Source of the DNA: Cupriavidus taiwanensis
Lineage (GTDB): Bacteria; Pseudomonadota; Gammaproteobacteria; Burkholderiales; Burkholderiaceae
Length of the DNA stretch: 64,000 nt
Direction: 5' to 3'
Assembly: GCF_900250115.1 (NCBI RefSeq)
Contig: NZ_LT984805.1
Coordinates: forward strand, 310,001 to 374,000
The translations under genes were made by a program, and so were the position numbers. The stretch's first letter is position 1; the number at the start of each line of letters is the position of its first letter. Positions 10,814 to 19,395 of this stretch are shown here, piece by piece. Below the pieces are notes generated by a model. That model was not told where the DNA came from and did no database searches. It saw only the letters and a program-made list of their open reading frames with translations.

Positions 10814-11713
10814 CCAGCCAGGTCGCGCCGCCGTCCCGGCTCTCGAAGATTTGCGTGCCGACCGAGAGGAAAATCACGTTGCCTTCGTCGGGAGAGGCTG
10901 CCAGTGAACATAAGCCTGCCGGCTCTGCACCACCACCAATGAAGGTGGCCGCATTGTCGGTGGAGCGCAGGTGCCCCTCGTCACCGCAGATGTCGACAAC
11001 ACCGTGGTGGACGATGACGCTCCACACTCGCATGCCCCCATAGGCTGGCGTGGGATCAATGTAGCGCCACGTGACGCCAGCATCGGTGCTGGTCGCCAGA
11101 CCGCAGCTTGTGCCCACGTAAATCGTGTTCGCATTCGCGGGGTCAAACGCAATACCGAAAGCCTCGGGCTCCGTCCTGTCCACTGCGAATCGGCAATCAC
11201 TCGCACTGGGGCGCGCGGTGGGAGGAACTGTCCACGTGGTGCCGCCGTCCCGACTGACGCTGATCCCGGAGTCCGGGGTCGTCTTGCCGTCGAACCGCGA
11301 GGTAGCAACGAGGATCGTGGGATTATTCGGACTGAACTTCACATCCCAGACTGCCTGCGCGCGGTGCCCGGGAACATATACCCAGTTGCGCCCGCCGTCG
11401 GTCGTTCGATACAGGCCGCCCCATTCGCTGGCCGCAAAGTAGATCTGGTTGTTGGTGGGATGCGCGCCAAGTTTGTTGACGCGCCCCCCCGCTAGCACTG
11501 TTTGCATCGGACGTGTGGCGGTCCGAATTGAGTGGGCTGATGTTGTCGATCCGCCAATTGACCTGCGCTTGGGCCACAGGGGAGCCCTGCGATCAATGCA
11601 ACGCCGAAGGCGGCAATCGCCCTCCGCACACGCTGCCTGAATGGGCTACACCGCACATGTCTTCTTTGTTGTTCGCTCCCCTGCAAGGCGGCAGCAGACT
11701 GACCTTCACGCAT
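10814..11713 (-). pseudogene. Secreted BNR-repeat protein, N-terminal part
   Basis: This is the N-terminal piece of the protein interrupted by the element at 8282-10813. It starts near 11713 (MREGQSAAALQGS) with a basic stretch then a hydrophobic segment (RRAIAAFGVALIAGLPC), plausibly a signal peptide. It continues in a second frame (VAQAQVNWRIDNISPLNSDR) and then a third (VLAGGRVNKLGAHPTNNQIY), so two frameshifts lie near 11575 and 11500. The body has Asp-box/BNR motifs (TTDGGRNW, SRDGGTTW, STDAGVTW, SRDGGATW), as in sortilin- or sialidase-like beta-propellers. No catalytic role can be assigned. Confidence 0.7.
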
Positions 11714-11815
11714 GATCGCCTCCCCCATTTACGTTGCGATTTTTACCGCGGATTGCTTGACCGCAGGGCGCCTGGTGACAGACGCGAACCCCTTTATGTC
11801 TTCGACAAGCCGCCC

Positions 11816-12225
11816 TTACCTCGGCTGCACGAAATCGGCAGGGCAGACCGGTACTCGGCATACGTTCTCCGCCGCCGTCATGGTTTCGGCATCGCGCTCG
11901 TGCACGACGCGCACGCCATAGGTAAGCCCAGGTTGCATGCCTTCGATCACCACGGTGCGCTGAGGGTGCTCCCGCGCGCTTTCGACCCCCTGGGCGACCA
12001 CGCGCATCTGCTCAAGCCCTCCAGTGCGAGCGTCGCGCTGGAGGGCTTCCTGGAGATCCGCGGGCAAAGTTGCCTGCGCCGAAGGCAGGACGAGCACCTG
12101 CCGCAGGCGCTGTGGAGTCAGCGCCGGATCACGGGGCACGATGCGGTTCGCCTGCACCTTGTGGAAGACAGCAGGGTTCACGAGATGTCGTAGGCGCTCC
12201 ACGTCGAGGCCAGTTAGCGATAGAG
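11816..12225 (-). pseudogene. Unrecognised protein, C-terminal fragment
   Basis: An open reading of about 130 residues (SLTGLDVERLRHLVNPAVF to VCRVPVCPADFVQPR) continues directly from the truncated end of the IS3-family orfB. The upstream part of this gene is therefore missing and was probably removed with the end of the insertion sequence. It lies just upstream of, and co-oriented with, the BNR-repeat protein and could have been its operon partner. I do not recognise the family. Confidence 0.45.
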
Positions 12226-12990
12226 CGGCGCGCATGGCTGACCGAGTCGTAGGCTTTCAGGTAGACCTCCTCGTATTTGACGCTGCGCCAAAGGCGTTCG
12301 ACGAACACGTTGTCGCGCCAACTGCCCTTGCCGTCCATCGACAGTCGGATGCCGCGGTCGAGCACAGCGTCTGTGAACCCCGTCGCGGTGAACTGGCTGC
12401 CCTGGTCGGTGTTGACGATCTCCGGCGTGCCGTATTTCGCAAAGGCCTCCTCCAGCGCCTCGACAGCATGGCAGCTCTCCAGAGTGATCGCCACCCGGTG
12501 GGCCAGTACTTTGCGGCTCGCCCAGTCCACCACCGCCATCAGATACACGAAGCCCCGCGCCATCGGAATGTAGCTCGTGTCCAGCGCCCACACCTGGTTG
12601 GCGCGATCGATCGTCCGGTCGCGCAGTAGGTATGGCCAGATCTTGTGCGCCGCATGCTTGCGGCTCGTGTTGGGGCGACGGTACAGCGCCTCGATGCCCA
12701 TGCGCTTCATCAGCGTGCGCACGTGCCGGCGGCCGACCGGGATGCTCTCCCGTCGCAACAGGCGGGCCAGCATGCGTGCGCCCGCGAAGGGATGCTCCAG
12801 ATGCAGTTCGTCGATCCGGCGCATCAGCCTCAGATCCGCGTCGCTGATTGGACGCGGCTGGTAGTAGACGCTCGATCGGGAAATGTCGACCAGCTTGACC
12901 TGGCGGCTCACCGGCAGCGGGTGATCGCGGTCAATCATCGCTTTCCGCTCAGCAATCCCGCCTTGCCGAGCGCGTGCTCTAAAAAATCGT
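12226..12990 (-). pseudogene. IS3-family orfB (integrase domain), truncated
   Basis: The frame contains the HTH_21 region (MRRIDELHLEHPFAGARML) and the rve core with all the usual landmarks: VWALDTSYIPMARGFVYL (first Asp), VNTDQGSQFTATGF (second Asp) and SMDGKGSWRDNVFVERLWRS (Glu). The C-terminal IADYI-type ending with the NxxRPHSSL motif is absent; the frame runs into unrelated sequence after position 12226. It would be expressed as a fusion with orfA by -1 frameshifting. Confidence 0.8.
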
Positions 12991-13246
12991 TCTCCAGTGT
13001 CAATTGGCCTATCTTTGCATGCAGCGCCTTCACGTCCACCGGCGGCTCGGCCGCAGTCTTGGTTTTGCCGCCGCCGAACACGTCCGCGGCGTGCTCCGCC
13101 AACTGTTGCTTCCACTCCGTGATCTGGCTCGGGTGCACGTCATACTGCTGGGCCAATTCCGCCAGCGTCTTGTCGCCCTTGAGCGCGGCCATGGCCACCT
13201 TGGCCTTGAAGGTTGCCGAGTGGGTCCGTCTGCTTCGTTTCGTCAT
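12935..13246 (-). CDS. IS3-family orfA (helix-turn-helix)
   Basis: 103 residues: MTKRSRRTHSATFKAKVAMA begins a standard HTH_8-type DNA-binding domain, followed by a leucine-zipper-like region (LHAKIGQLTLENDFLEHAL). It overlaps orfB in the -1 frame with a T6 run at the crossing point. The element's 3' end is lost, so transposition from this copy is unlikely. Confidence 0.82.
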   Translation of the reverse strand: MTKRSRRTHSATFKAKVAMAALKGDKTLAELAQQYDVHPSQITEWKQQLAEHAADVFGGGKTKTAAEPPVDVKALHAKIGQLTLENDFLEHALGKAGLLSGKR

Positions 13247-13335
13247 CTTCTGGATCCTTTATGCCCGCCATTATGGCCGGCTCAGGCCCCAGCTCTTCCA
13301 CTTAACCGACTGTCCGAATTTCCGCCGCCACCTGT

Positions 13336-13545
13336 GACACCTATCTCCGCACCTTGCTCATACACGGCGCCAGATCCGTGGTCACTCGAGGTGCGGGAAC
13401 CGCCTGGCTCGACGAATTGCTCAAGCGACGTCCCTTCAACGTCGCGGTCGCTGCGGTAGCTAACAAACTCGCCAGGACCATCTGGGCAGTATTGGCCAGG
13501 CAAGGGAGATATGAGGCACACCTGCCCATAGCTGCATCATAGCCT
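13336..13545 (+). pseudogene. IS110/IS1111-type transposase, C-terminal fragment
   Basis: Translation gives DTYLRTLLIHGARSVV, then LLKRRPFNVAVAAVANKLAR and a stop at about 13543. This is the characteristic C-terminus of IS110-family transposases after the Transposase_20 domain. Everything upstream is cut off by the IS3-family element. The following sequence to 13681 (containing GGCTAACAGGTTGGACCGGG) is probably the non-coding tail of the same element. It differs from the IS110 transposase at 33212. Confidence 0.75.
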
Positions 13546-13774
13546 CCCAAGCGGATACACCAGGACTGATCAACCCTTCTCAAGGAGCGCAAGCAATGAT
13601 CGCATGATGGCTAACAGGTTGGACCGGGACGAGGAAGACCCGATAGGGAACGTGAGCCGCAAGGCTCGATAATCAGCTGGGTGCGGATTTCGGTGAAGGT
13701 GATCAGCGGTTTCGGCGAACGTGATCAGGGAAGGAAGGTGGTACTGCGCGGTCAGGAGATTGTAGCGTAGGTGA

Positions 13775-14529
13775 TCACGATGCCCGTTTCTTGGCGTCGG
13801 TTGCCGTGCGCTTGCGCATGGATTCGCCTTTGAGCGCCACCTTGTGCGCCTGGTGGACCAGCCGGTCCAGGATGGCGTCAGCCAGCGTCGGATCATTCAA
13901 CCACTGGTGCCAATGCTCGATCGGGAGCTGGCTTGTCACGATGGTCGAGCGGGTACCGACGCGGTCGTCCAGAACTTCCAGCAGATCGCCGCGAGCGCTT
14001 TCAGAAGGCTCCTGTAGGCCCCAGTCGTCCAGCACCAGAACATCGATGCGTGCGAGTTGCGCCAGGCGGCGCGTAAAGCTCCCGTCGCCGTGGGCGATCT
14101 GCAGTTCCTCGAACAGTCGAGGCACCCGCAGATAGAGAGCAGAGAATCCCTGTCGACAGGCCTGCTGAGCAAACGCACAGGCCAACCAGGACTTGCCGGC
14201 ACCGGTCGCCCCGGTCAGGATGAGGCTCTGAGCGTTGCGGATCCAGTCGCAACTGGCCAGGGTAGCGACCAGCCGCTGATCAAGGCCGCGACTGCCGTCA
14301 TAGACCACATCCTCGAGGCATGCCTGGGTGTGCTTGAGCTTGGCCGAGCGCAGCAGCCGCTCCAGGCGCCTGGTGTCGCGCCAAGCAATCTCCCGGTCGA
14401 CCAGCATGGAGAAGCGTTCTTCGAACGGCAGGCTGGAACTGGCGGTCAGGGCAGACTGTTCCTCGAAGGCCCGCGCCATCCCGTCGAGCTTGAGGCCTTG
14501 AGCTGGCCGACGGTGTGTTGCATCAGCAT
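13775..14529 (-). pseudogene. istB: IS21 istB, frameshifted near its start
   Basis: The start at 14529 ([11 protein letters not shown]) is the same as in copy 1, but one C of AAGGCCCTCAAG is missing at about 14492. Translation from the proper start therefore soon goes out of frame. The rest is intact from [11 protein letters not shown] to the C-terminus, including Walker [13 protein letters not shown] product starting internally at 14479 would lack the first dozen or so residues. Confidence 0.82.
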
Positions 14530-14536
14530 AGTTTTC

Positions 14537-15958
14537 CTAATGGTAGTAGTCGGGTCCGCGCACGTTGTCGTGCATGGGGGAATGCCACTCGGTTTGCGAT
14601 ACCGGCAGAGTGGCTTGCCGGTCCAGATGGTTTTCAAGGATGGAGACCACAGACTTACGCGTGAGCGAGCCAATGGCGACGGCGCGAGCGCAAGCGGCTT
14701 CGAGCCGCTCCTTGCTGTACTTCTTGGCCAGACTCAGCAGACCCAGGCAGGCGCGATAGCCCATCTCGGGATGGCTCTTGTGGGTGAGCTGGTATTCGAC
14801 GATGACGGCGACGTTGGGCCCAATCGAGGCTGCCCAGTTGAGCAGCCGGCCGGGCGTCCATTCGAGGTGCGCGCGGTGGGCCACCGGCATGTGTTCCTTG
14901 ACCGTGCTGTGGCTGCCCTTGCGGGTATTGCGCGCGTGCAGCGCCACCCGTTTGCCACCGTACAGGATCTCGATGGTGTGGCGGGTTACGCGAGCCTCGA
15001 CCGCCTTTCGCACCAGGGCATGCGGCACGCTGTAGTAGTGACCGTCGATCTCGACGTGGTAGTCGACGTTGACGCGGCATTGTTTGAACGTTGCAACTTC
15101 GTAGCGCCGCGGCGGCAGCGGTCGCAACACTGGCCGGTCCAACCGCTCGAACCACTCCCGGCGCGTGCCAGGCAGCTTCTTGAACGGTCGGTCATTCAGG
15201 TCGGCGACGAGCTTCTTGATGGCCTTGTTGAGCTCGCCCAAGCTGTAAAAGCGATGGTTGCGCAGCCGCGCCAGGATCCACCGCTCGACGATCAGCACGC
15301 CGGTCTCGACCTTGGCCTTGTCTTGCGGTTTGCGCGGCCGTGCCGGCAGCATGGCCGTGCCGTAGTGATGAACGAAGTCTTCTGCAGTTCGGGACAGCAC
15401 TGGCTCGTATCGGTCAGGGCGAGCCACCAGCGCGCGCGGGTTGTCCGGCACAAGCAGCTCAGGCACGCCGCCGGCGAATTCCATCGCACAGACCATTCCC
15501 CCGATCCAGTCGGCGGTGGTCTGCCCCCGGGTGGCGCACGCGTATGTGTAATTCGACGCGCCAAGCACAGCGACGAAGATGCTGGCTTCAAACGCAAGGC
15601 CGCCTTCCGGGTCCAGAATCGGCACCATCTGACCTGCGAAGTCCGCAAACAGCTTCTCGCCGGCGCGGTGCTGCTGGCGCATGGACCGCTTGAGTGTCGC
15701 TGCCCAGTCCCGGTAACGGCAGCAGAACTGCGTGTATTGGTAAATGGGGACCCCGGGATTCGCGTCCAGGTATTCCTCCCACAGCAACTGCAGTGTCACG
15801 CCCTTGCGGCGCAGCTCGCGGTGCAGGTAGGGGAAGTCCGGCGTCACCCGTCCGCCCGGGCTGTTGGCCGGCTTCTGTGCGCCGAACAGCCGCTGCTCCA
15901 GCGTATCCTCGTTCAGGCTATCCGCCTGCGCCCAATCCAGCCCCGCTGCCTTCGCCAT
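14537..15958 (-). CDS. istA: IS21 transposase IstA, main part
   Basis: 473 residues from MAKAAGLDWAQADSL to the C-terminus, with the rve catalytic core ([36 protein letters not shown]) and the Mu-transposase C-terminal domain ([19 protein letters not shown]). Unlike copy 1, the frame is continuous. The N-terminal helix-turn-helix lies in another frame at 15913-16089, as in copy 1, so either IstA begins at 15958 without it or both copies share an older frameshift. Confidence 0.82.
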   Translation of the reverse strand: MAKAAGLDWAQADSLNEDTLEQRLFGAQKPANSPGGRVTPDFPYLHRELRRKGVTLQLLWEEYLDANPGVPIYQYTQFCCRYRDWAATLKRSMRQQHRAGEKLFADFAGQMVPILDPEGGLAFEASIFVAVLGASNYTYACATRGQTTADWIGGMVCAMEFAGGVPELLVPDNPRALVARPDRYEPVLSRTAEDFVHHYGTAMLPARPRKPQDKAKVETGVLIVERWILARLRNHRFYSLGELNKAIKKLVADLNDRPFKKLPGTRREWFERLDRPVLRPLPPRRYEVATFKQCRVNVDYHVEIDGHYYSVPHALVRKAVEARVTRHTIEILYGGKRVALHARNTRKGSHSTVKEHMPVAHRAHLEWTPGRLLNWAASIGPNVAVIVEYQLTHKSHPEMGYRACLGLLSLAKKYSKERLEAACARAVAIGSLTRKSVVSILENHLDRQATLPVSQTEWHSPMHDNVRGPDYYH

Positions 15959-16089
15959 CGCGCGTACTGCGAAACGGCACCAACACTCACACCCGTCGCC
16001 CTAGCGATCTGCCGGTGCGAAAGGCCACACGCCCATTTCAGGCGAAGCACTTCCTTGATCTTGCGCATGGTCATCCGGTTGGCCGGCAT
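15913..16089 (-). CDS. Detached helix-turn-helix frame of istA
   Basis: From MPANRMTMRKIKEVLRLKWA this frame encodes the HTH expected at the N-terminus of IstA (GLSHRQIARATGVSVGAVSQ), then leaves the family and stops. The transposase body continues in the -1 frame from 15958. The equivalent in copy 1 is 527-703. I see no classic slippery heptamer at the crossing, so it is more likely an old shared frameshift than programmed. Confidence 0.55.
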   Translation of the reverse strand: MPANRMTMRKIKEVLRLKWACGLSHRQIARATGVSVGAVSQYARWRRQRGWIGRRRIA

Positions 16090-16476
16090 CAGCTTGCTTC
16101 CTTGCAAAAAGGAAGCAGCGTATCGCCGGCGTTCTAGTCCATGCGCAGTCCCACCCCAGCCCTTGCCCGGCCCCATTACGGTGCGTGATCACCCGTTTCG
16201 GCTGCTTGATCACCTATTTCGGCAACGTGATCACTCGTTTCGGGATCGTGATCACCGATTTCGGCAGCGTCGTCGAAGTGATCACGTTCCGCCGAAACCA
16301 GCGAGCAGCTTCCCGCCGAAACAGGTGATCACGTTCCCCCGAAATCGCTGATCAAGCGCCCCGAAATACGCAGTCTAATTGATCGAAACGCTTTCACAAC
16401 GTATCGCTCATTAGAGGTCAAAGGTGTCAACTTGTATGCCGCTTGTGACTTGGAAAAAGGGTCGCCGGTATTCAGT

Positions 16477-17049
16477 TCACCGATCCAACTGCTCCTCATC
16501 ATGTATTTGCTTGCGCAATGTCGCGAAATGCTCCTGAAGACTTATCCCACATACTGGATGAACGCTCTCCGGAACGACGGCGGCACCGACTTTGGCCCAA
16601 TCCTCTGCAGTCAGCATCTCCCCTGTTCGTGGCATGACTAGCTTTTCCTCGGAAGATAGATGATTGCGATAGTAAGCAAGATATACTGCCGCTTGCGCCA
16701 CTAACACGTCTCTAGGCGTTATAACGTCCCATTCGGCGCCCTTGAAGTGGTCAAGTAGTTGGGCGCTGGTTTCCGCGATCACTAGATGTTCCTGTAGAAG
16801 TCGATTCACCACGAGCTGTATATCGGGATCTCGCTTCACCAGTAAAGAAAAAGCAACATCCTCTCGAGGGTGATGAATGCGATCGCCATAATCACACATG
16901 TACTCGACGATTTTAGCTATCAATCGATAATTAGGATGTCGTCCCTCAAAAAAAGCCCCGATTTGATTTTGGAGTAGGTCTAGTAAATGAGCGAAGTACA
17001 AATGATCATTATGCCAATCAGTAATGGTATTGTTCATTTCGTTGGCCAT
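16477..17049 (-). CDS. Hemerythrin-like HHE-domain protein
   Basis: 190 residues with the metal-ligand pattern of the hemerythrin HHE domain: WHNDHLYFAHLLDLL, then DRIHHPREDVAF, LLQEHLVIAE and YRNHLSSEEKLVMPR. Such proteins bind a di-iron site and are linked to oxygen, NO or iron handling, but the substrate here is unknown. There is no signal peptide or membrane segment, so it should be cytoplasmic. It stands alone between IS21 copy 2 and the IS4-family element. Base composition is lower in GC than the elements around it. Confidence 0.78.
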   Translation of the reverse strand: MANEMNNTITDWHNDHLYFAHLLDLLQNQIGAFFEGRHPNYRLIAKIVEYMCDYGDRIHHPREDVAFSLLVKRDPDIQLVVNRLLQEHLVIAETSAQLLDHFKGAEWDVITPRDVLVAQAAVYLAYYRNHLSSEEKLVMPRTGEMLTAEDWAKVGAAVVPESVHPVCGISLQEHFATLRKQIHDEEQLDR

Positions 17050-17732
17050 CCCAAGGGATGGGGTTGTTATTGGAATTTAGGTTAAAGTTTTAATTTTTTA
17101 CCAAAGGCTAACATCCAGTGGCTTTAAAAAAACCAAAAATGCGAGTAAGACAGAGTCCGCGTGATGTTTAACCCGTGTCCATGCCAAGGGGATAGCGCTA
17201 GAGCAGTCAAGTTCTCCTCGTGCATTATTCCTGCGCCCCATGACCGTGATCTCATCGTTGACCGGCCGTACACCGCCACACAGCCTATCGGCTTCGTTTC
17301 CCATGAACGGAGTGATTGAGTTGTACAGATGTCTGCCATTTCGATATCGTTTGTGAGTTTCACCGGGGATATTAAATATCGGCTCTGAGCTAGGCTTCAA
17401 CCGGGGGGGGCGCTCATACCATAGGCGTCGTCAAGGCAGGCTCTCAAGAAACATCCAATCGCAATATATATGCCAATGGCATGGCGCTTTGGCAATGCGC
17501 AATGTAATTAGACATCGAATGTCATAGATGCGACTGTTTGTCGTAAATCAAACGGCAGGCCGGTGTTTGACAACTGCGAAAGGCAGAACCATTTCCGGCC
17601 TGCTTCGACAGGCGGAATTGTGTGTAGGAGCTCTCAACCCTACTGTTGTGAATGGGTTGCCGTGCTGCTTTTCACACTACTGCAAGCAGGAACGCCGTGG
17701 TATATCTTCGACCAGGCCCCCGCTAAAGGCAC
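17050..17732. other. Intergenic stretch, no gene supported
   Basis: AT-richer DNA between the hemerythrin-like gene and the IS4-family element. Short open frames on both strands resemble no known family and lack ribosome sites. I see no RNA gene or clear terminator. Confidence 0.5.
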
Positions 17733-19204
17733 CTCATTACACACAACTCCTGGCGGCTGGTGCTCTGCAGAAAGTCGTTTACGGTCAATGACATAGCGGG
17801 TGGGGTTGTAAACTCTTTCGGAATGTCGTTCACTCTTGCAATTTGGGCGGCACATGCAGCGAGAGGCAACGAGTTGGGCAGCGGCGGAATTCAAGGACAT
17901 TGACTTGGGCGACCAGCGCCTGAACAAGCGGGCGGTGCTGCTAGCGGAGCGGCTCGCAGAGAAGCCGACGGCAAGCATACCCAGCGCATGCGGCGGCTGG
18001 GAGGAAACGGCTGCGGCGTACCGCTTCCTGGCTCAGGATGAACTGGACTGGCGCGATATTCTGGCGCCCCATTGGCAGAGTTCAGCCGAGCGGATGCGAG
18101 CTTGCGAAGTGGTGCTATGCATCCAAGACACGACGGAGCTGGACTTTAACGGCCAGGCCATCGCAGGCCTGGGACCGCTGTCGTATGAGGCGCAACGTGA
18201 GCTATATCTGCACCCGACTTACGCGGTAACGCCAGCGCGCGAACCGCTGGGCGTGCTTGACGCCTACATGGGGGCGCGCGAGCCCAAGGGTGCGGATGGC
18301 GTTCGCCCCGGCATCAAGGAAAGTACCATTGGACCGAAGGATATGAGCGGGTTGCCGAACAGGCGACCGCACTGCCTGCCACGCGACTCGTCTATGTGAC
18401 TGACAGAGAGTCGGACATCATGGCGTTGATGATCAAGGCAAAGGAGTTGGGCCACCCGGCGGATTGGCTACTGCGCTCGCAGCACAATCGCACCTTGCCT
18501 GGCGGCGGCAAGCTGTGGGAGCAAGTAACTGCGGGTGAGCCAGTGGGCAGGATTCACTTCACGCTGGCAGCCCGTCAGGCTCAGCCGGCGCGCGCGGTAC
18601 GGCAGCAGGTGTGGGCGCAACGTGTTGCGTTGCCTGACGCTGCAGGCGGCGTGGTGAGTGCCACTTGTATTGTCGCCCGGGAGGTCGACCCGCCGGCAGG
18701 CGTCAAGCCGATTGAATGGCGACTGCTGAGTAATCGCGAGGTGAACGACCTTGACGCGGCCGCGCAGCTTATTGACTGGTACCGCGCGCGTTGGGAGGTG
18801 GAATTGTTCTTTCATGTGCTCAAGAACGGCTGTCGAGTCGAGGCGTTGCAACTTGCATCGATGGCACGGCTTGAGCGTGCCTTGGCGCTGTTCATGGTGG
18901 TGGCATGGCGCATCGCTCGGTTGATGCGACTGGGTCGAACTTGCCCGGACCTGGATGCAGGGCTGCTGTTCGAGCGCGATGAATGGCGCGCGGCATTCAA
19001 TCTCGACAAGAAGAAGCCGCCGAAGACGTCACCGCGTCTGAATGAGGTCGTGCGCTTGGTCGCTATGCTCGGCTGCTTCCTGGCGCGCAAAGGCGACGGC
19101 GAACCCGGAGTCAAGACTATCTGGCAAGGCCTGCAGCGAGTGGTGGATTTCGCCGCCGGTCTTCGGTACGCCCGTGAACTTGACGACTGAGATGTGTGTA
19201 ACCA
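17733..19204 (+). mobile_element. IS4-family (Tn5-like) element
   Basis: A Tn5-type transposase gene lies between ends that share TTACACACA (left, about 17737) and its inverse TGTGTGTAA (right, 19193-19201), resembling the Tn5 end sequence. The span of about 1.47 kb fits the family. The boundaries are approximate. The transposase is frameshifted. Confidence 0.65.
17836..19190 (+). pseudogene. IS4-family transposase, frameshifted near 18320
   Basis: The first part (MQFGRHMQREATSWAAAEF to GIKEST) has the Tn5-type N-terminal domain and the first catalytic Asp (CIQDTTELDFNG). The frame is lost at GAAAGTACCATTGG, where an extra C would restore HWTEGYERVAEQ. The second part (LVYVTDRESDIMALM with the second Asp; YRARWEVELFFHVLKNGC with the catalytic Glu of the YREK-like motif) then runs to 19190. 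It is full length apart from this base. Confidence 0.85.
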
Positions 19205-19395
19205 AATGCGCTAAAGGTCGGCTTCTGTCGCCCACTGCCAAAACTTAATCACAGGTAGTCTTGGGTGGCGTATACGCAAAACTCCTTTTGGGGTGTGAGG
19301 TGCATTTGCGTCTTCGACGCGAGACACTTTTAACCCCCGAGGGGCTTGATATAGGGTCGGAATCACACTATCAAGTTCCAACCTTCTCAACATAT

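Larger units (their letters stand above)
12226..13325 (-). mobile_element. IS3-family element, 3' end missing
   Basis: orfA and orfB are read in the -1 frame relation usual for IS3, with a run AACGATTTTTTAGAG (about 12976-12990) where the frames meet, suited to programmed frameshifting. orfB stops matching the family after KAYDSVSHARRSI, so the 3' end with its inverted repeat is gone. The 5' end near 13325 abuts an IS110-type transposase remnant. Confidence 0.75.
13682..16372 (-). mobile_element. IS21-family element, copy 2 (inverted)
   Basis: This is an inverted, nearly identical copy of 244-2936, with the same TG...CA ends and terminal motif arrays. It is two bases shorter, matching two single-base differences: istA is intact where copy 1 has an extra C, and istB lacks one C near its start. 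Its flanks are AGCTGGG on the left and GTCTAATT on the right, the reverse complements of the flanks of copy 1. Confidence 0.9.

Noticed and set aside
14057..16351. A 764-codon open frame on the plus strand
   Set aside because: It is antisense to istA and istB of IS21 copy 2 and resembles no protein; high GC creates long shadow frames. The 455-codon frame at 923-2290 minus is the same effect in copy 1.
17098..17400. A 100-codon frame on the minus strand after the hemerythrin-like gene
   Set aside because: No ribosome site, no family resemblance, and other short frames overlap it.
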